Origin: Siphonodentalium dalli
Lineage: Eukaryota; Mollusca; Scaphopoda; Gadilida; Siphonodentaliidae
Direction of reading: 5' to 3'
Length of the DNA: 64,000 nt
NCBI GenBank assembly: GCA_032622095.1
Contig: CP136061.1
Span: 58,423,301 to 58,487,300, forward strand
Numbering within the stretch: the first letter of the stretch is position 1; every line of letters starts with the position of its first letter. A model generated the notes under the pieces. That model saw only the letters and a program-made list of their open reading frames with translations. It had not been told where the DNA came from and ran no database searches. The position numbers were made by a program, and so were the translations under genes. Shown here piece by piece: positions 58,189 through 64,000 of this stretch.

Positions 58189-58813
58189 TACTATATATTT
58201 TGAGACTTCGTATATATATGTGTGTGTGTGTGTGTACTTCATAGAATCCAAAACGCGTGTACAGATTGAGCTCAAACTTCCTATGTAAGTGTCAAATCCC
58301 ACCGACACGACCGTGGTCGCGGTTTAGCGAAGATCAGAGCACCCGTTCTCCAATCTCAAATCACCGCAAAGGCACGGCGTGGGTTAATCAAGTGATTATT
58401 TAATGAGCGTTTGTTTTTTGACGCATCTCTATAAAGAGCGTCTGTTTCCCATTCAACGTTATTGGCATCTGCAGAGTTATACGGGAACATTGAGTGCTTG
58501 CCTTTGCGGGGAGATTTATTGGAGCTCTTACAACATCATTGTTATAGTATGTATGACACTTAGGTCAGGGCTTAGGGGGGGCGGTAGTCATAGGCATAAT
58601 GCTTCTCAGAAATCCCGGTTACAAACCAACACTCACAATTTCGTATTTACGCAAACGTTATCGCTCGAAATTTATTCCCTGCAAGCACGGATGGCGCGCT
58701 TTGTTTTTACAGTATATACCTTTGGTATATACCGAAATCATCCCAGATAATCACGAATATAGCATCAGATTTCTCCCCAGATATACCGTTATAAAGCTAC
58801 TGGAATCTGCCAA
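58189..58813 (+). mobile_element. Helitron-family copy, 625 bp, degenerate 3' end
   Basis: Begins TACTATATATTTTGAGACTT immediately after the previous CTAG. The end before the next TC start reads CTACTGGAATCTGCCAA, a poor match to the family 3' end. Shares TTGAGCTCAAACTTCCTATG and AAAGAGCGTCTGTTT words with other copies. Confidence 0.55.
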
Positions 58814-58849
58814 TCTACTATATAATTTGAGACTTCCGTATATATATAT

Positions 58850-58931
<82 letters not shown>

Positions 58932-59570
58932 GTGTATATATGTGGGTACTTCATAGAATCGAAAACGCGTGTAGGAACGGGCATCCTCACGGCAATGTCG
59001 GCTTATAAGACATCTTTACTACACATGACAGCCGATGGACAATTGGTCTCTATATATGTACCAAAATTACGCCGCGTTGGTGACTGGGAAATTCCAGGGA
59101 ATGCCGATTGAGCTCAAACTTGCTACCTACGGGAAGTGTCATATATATGAGTGTGTCCTTTATAGACTCGAACCGATTGAGCTCAAACTTGTTAAATATT
59201 GACTGGGAATTTCCAGGGAATGCCGATTGAGCTCAAACTTGCTACCTACGGGAAGTGTCATATATATGTGTGTGTCCTTTATAGACTAGAACCGATTGAG
59301 CTCAAACTTGCTAAATACGGGAATTGTCATGGACGGGTTCATTGAAAAACAAAAAAAAATCGGGTAAAATTTAAAAACACAAAATTCAATTAAAAAATTA
59401 AAAAGGCACAATTAACTCATTGAAAAACAAAATAATTAACTCATTGTCATGTTTCTGACTATTGCCGAAATTTGCTGCAAATGCAGCACAAGTATCTCGG
59501 AACCTGTTGCAATTGCTTTTTCGAACAAAGCCATGGGACGAATGCCGCCAGTGGCGGGCTAACCTGCTAG
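58814..59570 (+). mobile_element. Non-autonomous Helitron, plus strand, 757 bp
   Basis: 5' TCTACTATATAATTTGAGAC; 3' GCCGCCAGTGGCGGGC hairpin then TAACCTGCTAG ending at 59570. Contains an (AT)n tract and a ~119-bp duplication (GACTGGGAA at 59082 and 59201). The 170-codon frame at 58599-59111 is a translation through the AT tract. Confidence 0.8.
58838..58927. repeat. (AT)n microsatellite
   Basis: About 80 bp of TATATA with a few G or C interruptions. Confidence 0.97.
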
Positions 59571-59974
59571 TCTCATATATATTTTGAAGACCTCTGTCTG
59601 TCTGTCTGTCTGTCTGTCATTAATACAAATCTACGATTCTCGACCGATCGGGACGAAACTTGGTACGTGTGTGTAGTAGGGCGGTCGTCGTTGTCGTATT
59701 GGCGAGCCCGTGCGACGCCCGTGCAGCGCATGCGCAGACAAGATCTCGGAAACGGGTGGAGCTATCGACTTGAAATTTGGTATGTGAATGTATCTTGCCC
59801 CGGATACGAATTCTATCGGGTCGCCGAGCCCATGCGACGCCAGCTTCGCGCATGCGCAGACCAGATCTCGGAATTTTTTTATCCGTGCGACGCCAGCTTC
59901 GCGCAGCCCTCGATACATGCACGAAAAGACTTTATGTTATCAACTGGTCAATAATAACGAAATTGTGCCGTCAT

Positions 59975-61080
59975 CATTCACGAGTTATCAAAATAATAAC
60001 GAAATTGTGCCGTCATCATTCACGATACATGCAAGAAAAGACACAAGACTTTATGTAATCAGAACAAGGACAATTCTTCCCACAATAGACGCTCTTTATT
60101 ATTTCCATATCAGGAATCCGTTCACAGATAACGCTCTTTATGTTAACCAGGAATTCAATGTCTACCAAACGCCACGAACTAACTGTTTCATTGCAGTTAC
60201 TGCCTCAACCTGTCTTTTCTTATAATTTGCTATTTAAGCTTTCTTTCGTCCACTGCGGATGTTCATTTCCACGTATGTCAAGAACATGTTATCTCTCCAT
60301 TGTAATTACTGTGCTAAAATCTGGTCAATAATAACGAAATTGTGCCGTCATCCGTCACCGGCAGCCCTCGATACATGCAAGAAAAGACACAAGACTTTAT
60401 GTTATCAGAACAAGGACAATTCTGCCCACCACCACAGCACATTTCATCAACATTCATCCATTAATTAATCACAAGCATATCTTCCCCTATTCTGGCGTGA
60501 ACTGTGAACTGTGAAAATGCATTTCTATTAGAATATCAAACATGATATAGACGCTCTTTATTATTTCCATATCAGGAATCCGTTCACAGATAACGCTCTT
60601 TATGTTAGCCAGGAATTCAATGTCTACCAAACGCCACGAACTAACTGTTCCATTGCAGTTACTGCCTCAACCTGTCTTTTCTTATAATTTGCTATTTAAG
60701 CTTTCTTTCGTCCACTGCGGATGTTCATTTCCACGTATGTCAAGAACATTTTATCTCTCATTGAAATTACTGTGCTAAAATCTGGTCAATAATAACGAAA
60801 TTGTGCCGTCATCCTTCACCGGCAGCCCTCGATACATGCAAGAAAAGACACAAGACTTTATGTTATCAGAACAAGGACAATTCTGCCCACCACCACAGCA
60901 CATTTCATCAACATTCATCCATTAATTAATCACAAGCATGTCTTCCCCTATTCTGGCGTGAACTGTGAACTGTGAAAATATAGACGCTCTTTATTATTTC
61001 CGTATCAGGAATCCGTTCACAGATAATGCTCTTTATATGTTAGCCAGGAATTTAATGTCTACCAAACGCCACGAACTAAC
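59975..61080 (+). repeat. 433-462-bp tandem units carrying Rep-gene fragments
   Basis: AGACGCTCTTTATTATTTCC begins units at 60087, 60549 and 60982. Each complete unit includes TGTGCCGTCATCC.TCACCG, GCAGCCCTCGATACATGCAA and GAAAAGACACAAGACTTTAT. That phrase translates to PSSVTGSPRYMQEKTQDFM, matching the SSFTGSPRYMQEETQDAL region of the intact gene at 63484-63537. A third occurrence lies at 60012-60056. No functional frame spans the units. Confidence 0.82.
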
Positions 61081-61654
61081 GATTTGTGCATTTGTTGACA
61101 TTGTTGGGATGTACTCTCCTTGAAGCAGAGCTTCGTGGAATATCTTTTTCTGATTTCTTGATTACCATTGCAGTTCCAGATCTCGGAAAAGGGTTGAGCT
61201 ATCGACTTGAAATGTATTAATCAGAAGCATACTTCCCCTATTCAGGTGTGGACTGCTGCTCGCCTGTAAATCACCCGTCATAGAAGAATATCTTCCCCTA
61301 TAACTGTATCATTGCAGTTACTGCCTTAACCTGTCTTTTCTTATAATTTGCTATTTAAGCTTTCTTTCGTCCACTGCGGATGTTCATTTCCACGTATGTA
61401 GGCTTTTTTCGCTGCCAAAATGTATTAATCAGAAGCATATCTTCCCCTATTCGGGTACCAAAATGGCAAAATGTATTAATCAGAAGCATATCTTCCCCTA
61501 TTCCACCATGAGAGAATCGAAACTTCACTTTAAATGCCCATCATTGTAAGTGATGTCGGGCAATGTCCCACGCAAATTTATCTTCAGAAATTTTCGAACT
61601 TTTCAGAAGTTTTTAGTATTATCTCGGTTCCCTCGAAGTTCATATAATTTGAAC
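61081..61654 (+). other. Leader of the Helitron gene; short tandem words
   Basis: TGTATTAATCAGAAGCATAT followed by CTTCCCCTATTC recurs near 61215, 61420 and 61470. No TATA box or splice site could be assigned with confidence. Confidence 0.5.
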
Positions 61655-61670
61655 GGCCCTTCTGAGGGCC
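61655..61670 (+). other. Stem-loop resembling a histone mRNA 3' hairpin
   Basis: GGCCCT-TCTG-AGGGCC forms a 6-bp stem with a 4-base loop, preceded by AAC and followed by ACTA. This is the size and stem sequence type of the metazoan histone 3' stem-loop, but the loop differs from the usual TTTC or TTCA. No histone gene precedes it. It lies 36 bases before the Helitron ATG. Confidence 0.4.
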
Positions 61671-61705
61671 ACTATTAGCGCAAGGGACTCGATAGTGCAT
61701 AGAAA

Positions 61706-63193
61706 ATGCCCCCGAAAAAGCGGAAGCTCATAGGCCGTAAGAGTAACAATACAAGTGCGAAACAGATTTGTCGTGATAACGAAACTGACGAACAGCGCCA
61801 GTTGCGGCTGGATGCCGATCGCCAGTCGACGGCCCTTTCCAGGGCGTCAGAAACTGACCAACAGCGCCAGTTGCGGCTGGATGACGTTCGCCAGTCGACG
61901 GCCCTTTCCAGGGCGTCAGATACTGACCAACAGCACCAGTTGCGGCTGGATGCCGATCGCCAGTCGACGGCCCTTTCCAGGGCGTCAGAAACTGACGAAC
62001 AGCGCCAGTTGCGGCTGGATGCCGATCGCCAGTCGACGGCCCTTTCCAGGGCGTCAGAAACTGACGAACAGAGCCAGTTGCGACTGGTAGCCGTTCGCCA
62101 GTCGACGGCCCTTTCCAGGGCGTCAGAAACTGACGAACAGAGCCAGTTGCGACTGGTTGCCGTTCGCCAGTCGACGGCCCTTTCCAGGGAGTCAGAAACT
62201 GACGAACAGCGCCAGTTGCGGCTGGATGCCGATCGCCGATCGACGGCCCTTTCCAGGGCGTCAGAAACTGACGAACAGAGCCAGTTGCGACTGGATGCCG
62301 ATCGCCAGTCGACGGCCCTTTCCAGGGCGTCAGAAACGGTTGCACAAACGGAATTGCGTCGACGAAACGACCGAGTCGCTACTGCAAATGCCACAGAAGA
62401 ACAGCAACGTCTCAACGTTATTAGTTGGGGAAAAGCAGCCATGAATTACAATTCATCCATCGATTATACATCTCACGACTCTCTCCGAGTTGGCCAAATG
62501 ATGGTTGTTTGTGAGCACTGCTCTGCTTTGAGGTGGCGCACCGAACCCTTATGTTTCTGCTGTTCTCGTGGGAAGGTCTCCCTTCCGATTCATCCAGACC
62601 AACCACAGCCCCTGAGAGGCCTACTTAGTGGCGATTCACCAGACTCGGAACATTTCCTCCACAACATCCGCCGATATAATTCGGCTTTCCAAATGACATC
62701 GTTTGGAGCTGATGTAATAACCGAAGGTGGTTTTATGCCAACATTCAAGGTTCAGGGCCAGATCTATCACAGAATTGGCTCGCTCCTACCTACAGCCGAA
62801 CAACAACCCCGATTTTTGCAAGTCTACTTCATCGATGACCACCATGACCAGGCAAACATTCGAGCATCCGATAACCTTAAACCTCATCTGATCATCGCAA
62901 TCCAAGACATGTTGCGCGAGCACAACTCTTACATTACTAGCTTCAAGTATGCCATTGAGTCTAATCCCGGTCCGAATCTCGATGTTGTCATCAATGCTGA
63001 TAAAAAGCCTTCAGATGCACATCGTGGCAGGTTCAATGCCCCAGCTTGCAATGAACTTGCAGTGGTCATGACCGGGCAAGAACATGGAGCGCGAGACATA
63101 GTAATTAAGTCCCGTGATAACACATTCAGGAGGATTTGCGAGACACACAGGTCATATGACCCTCTACAGTACCCTCTACTGTGTGCGTGGTGA
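61706..63193 (+). pseudogene. Helitron Rep/helicase protein, N-terminal part
   Basis: ATG at 61706. After a basic start (PPKKRKLIGRKS) come eight tandem 23-residue repeats of the type ETDEQRQLRLDADRQSTALS (about residues 26-211), as in many animal Helitron proteins. A zinc-finger-like cluster follows: CEHC at residues 269-272 and CFCC at 283-286. Then comes the Helitron helicase-like N-domain: FLHNIRRYNSAFQMTSFGAD, FKVQGQIYHRIGSLLP, FLQVYFIDDHHDQANIRA and RFNAPACNELAVVMTG. Residues 418-423 read ESNPGP, which partly resembles a 2A motif. The frame ends at TGG-TGA (63191-63193), but protein similarity continues one frame over, so this is a frameshift near 63181-63183. The full family protein has a Rep nuclease and a Pif1-type helicase. 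Confidence 0.88.
61781..62337 (+). repeat. Coding 69-bp tandem repeat, 8 units
   Basis: GCCAGTCGACGGCCCTTTCC recurs every 69 bp from 61821. Because 69 is a multiple of three, the array keeps the frame and encodes 23-residue Gln/Arg/Leu-rich units. The opposite strand and other frames are open too, which explains long antisense frames here. Units vary mainly at DADRQ/VAVRQ/DDVRQ. Confidence 0.95.
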
Positions 63194-64000
63194 AGATGTC
63201 TATCGCTTGGGGATCCAACATGCTGTCGGTCGAAAGAATGTCTCGTGCAATGATTTCTATGCTTAATATTTCATGGTAAGGAGCAATTCTTTCAACCACT
63301 TACATCGGAGTAGGAATCTGTTCAATCAGTTTGCTGTCGACATGTATGCTAAGGTTGAATCTGAGAGACTGTTTTACATTCGTTCACACCAGCGTGAATT
63401 ACGAGCAGATTCCTACATTCATCTCCGAGACAGCATCAATAACGATCAGACAGAAGGCCATGGTCAACTTTGTATACGTCCGTCATCATTCACAGGAAGT
63501 CCACGATATATGCAAGAGGAGACACAGGACGCCTTGACGTATGTGAAGAATTTTGGTCGCCCAGATCTTTTTGTCACGTTTACATGTAATCCCAAAAGAG
63601 TGTTGTTCGAGGGCCAGGCACCAAGGGACAGACATGATGTGGTTGCCCGTGTTTTCCGCCTGAAACTTCAGAAACTCATGTTTCTGGTGAAGAAATGTCA
63701 TATCTTCGGGCAATCATTATGTGACATGTACACCATTGAGTGGCAAAAGAGGGGCCTCCCACACTCACACATCCTCATATGGTTACAGGATAAGATTCAT
63801 GCAGACCAGATAGATAACATCATCTCGGCTGAATTGCCTGATCCCGAGCAAGACCAAACACTGTATGATTTTGTAAAGACGCATATGGTCCACGGACCAT
63901 GCGGGCGGATCAATCCCAACTCGCCTTGCATGAAAGATGGCAAGTGCTCGAAGCGATATCCGAGACAGTTTTTAGCAGAGACCCAGACATCTAATGAAGG
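63184..64000 (+). pseudogene. Helitron Rep (HUH endonuclease) domain, shifted frame, incomplete
   Basis: Continues the protein after the frameshift: VRGEDVYRLGIQHAV, then TAA at 63264-63266 where the family usually has Tyr, then NSFNHLHRSRNLFNQFAVDM, SSFTGSPRYMQEETQDAL and the Rep core. FGRPDLFVTFTCNP is Rep motif 1. RGLPHSHILIWLQDK contains the HUH pair (His codons 63762-63764 and 63768-63770) that holds the metal ion. GPCGRINPNSPCMKDGKCSK with SKRYPR is the Cys-rich stretch that follows. The two catalytic Tyr and the helicase lie beyond the window. The Rep nicks single-stranded DNA for rolling-circle transposition. Confidence 0.9.

Larger units (their letters stand above)
59571..64000 (+). 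mobile_element. Helitron carrying a Rep/helicase-type gene (5' part; runs off the window)
   Basis: Starts TCTCATATATATTTTGAAGA directly after the CTAG of the previous copy, followed by (TCTG)n. The non-coding leader holds a 122-bp-type repeat, three tandem 433-462-bp units and then the protein gene at 61706. The 3' end lies outside the window. The inactive reading frame indicates a decaying but once autonomous copy. Confidence 0.75.

Noticed and set aside
58599-59111. 170-codon open frame with a long Ile-Tyr repeat
   Set aside because: It passes through the (AT)n microsatellite; no real protein signal on either side.
61675-62442. 255-codon and 205-codon antisense frames opposite the Helitron gene
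   Set aside because: They are shadows of the 69-bp coding repeat, which stays open in several frames.

Overview
This is eukaryotic, almost certainly animal, DNA. I see no host protein-coding gene I can name and no bacterial-style operon. What is recognisable is mobile DNA and tandem repeats: an apurinic-endonuclease LINE with a 2A-like peptide, a second decayed LINE, a non-autonomous LTR retrotransposon, a copia-type pol remnant, many Helitrons, several foldback or terminal-inverted-repeat (TIR) DNA elements and MITEs, and many minisatellites. 2A-bearing LINEs, abundant Helitrons and foldback elements fit a marine invertebrate (mollusc, other lophotrochozoan, or non-vertebrate deuterostome). 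I cannot name the species.

Layout. 1-1.8 kb: unannotated DNA with a 16-bp minisatellite. 1.8-6.7 kb: a 4.9-kb foldback element with 1.39-kb arms enclosing mirror-image minisatellites. 7.4-12 kb: dispersed repeats and a 2.0-kb GGGCC-ended element. 12.5-14.2 kb: a second foldback rich in TTAGTCA/TGACTAA. 15.8-19.4 kb: two copies of a 0.46-kb MITE (a third, inverted, lies at 56.3 kb) around a decayed LINE. 20-25 kb: MITE-like elements and microsatellites. 25.1-35.1 kb: a 10-kb element with TAGTCGG ends, containing two tandem ~0.52-kb left ends and two tandem ~4.4-kb bodies.

35-47 kb is a head-to-tail array of minus-strand Helitrons (each about 0.6-0.9 kb, TC at the 5' end, hairpin plus CTAG at the 3' end). 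One unit is split by a 6.96-kb LINE (38238-45200), which is itself interrupted by about 2.1 kb. 47.1-49.8 kb is an LTR element with LTRs that read as identical and one gag-protease ORF. 51.1-52.5 kb holds a copia-order pol pseudogene split by a MITE with a 9-bp target duplication. 53.8-54.4 kb is a TIR element with a MADF-like coding fragment. 57.4-64 kb is a plus-strand Helitron cluster ending in a Rep/helicase-type element. Its gene starts at 61706, carries one frameshift and one stop, and runs off the window with its HUH motif visible.

The window therefore reads as a nest of transposons. Relative ages can be read from insertions: LINE and LTR element into Helitrons, MITEs into older repeats with related empty sites elsewhere in the window. 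The most unusual structures are the foldback with mirror minisatellites, the TAGTCGG family, the tandem Helitron array and the gag-protease-only LTR element.
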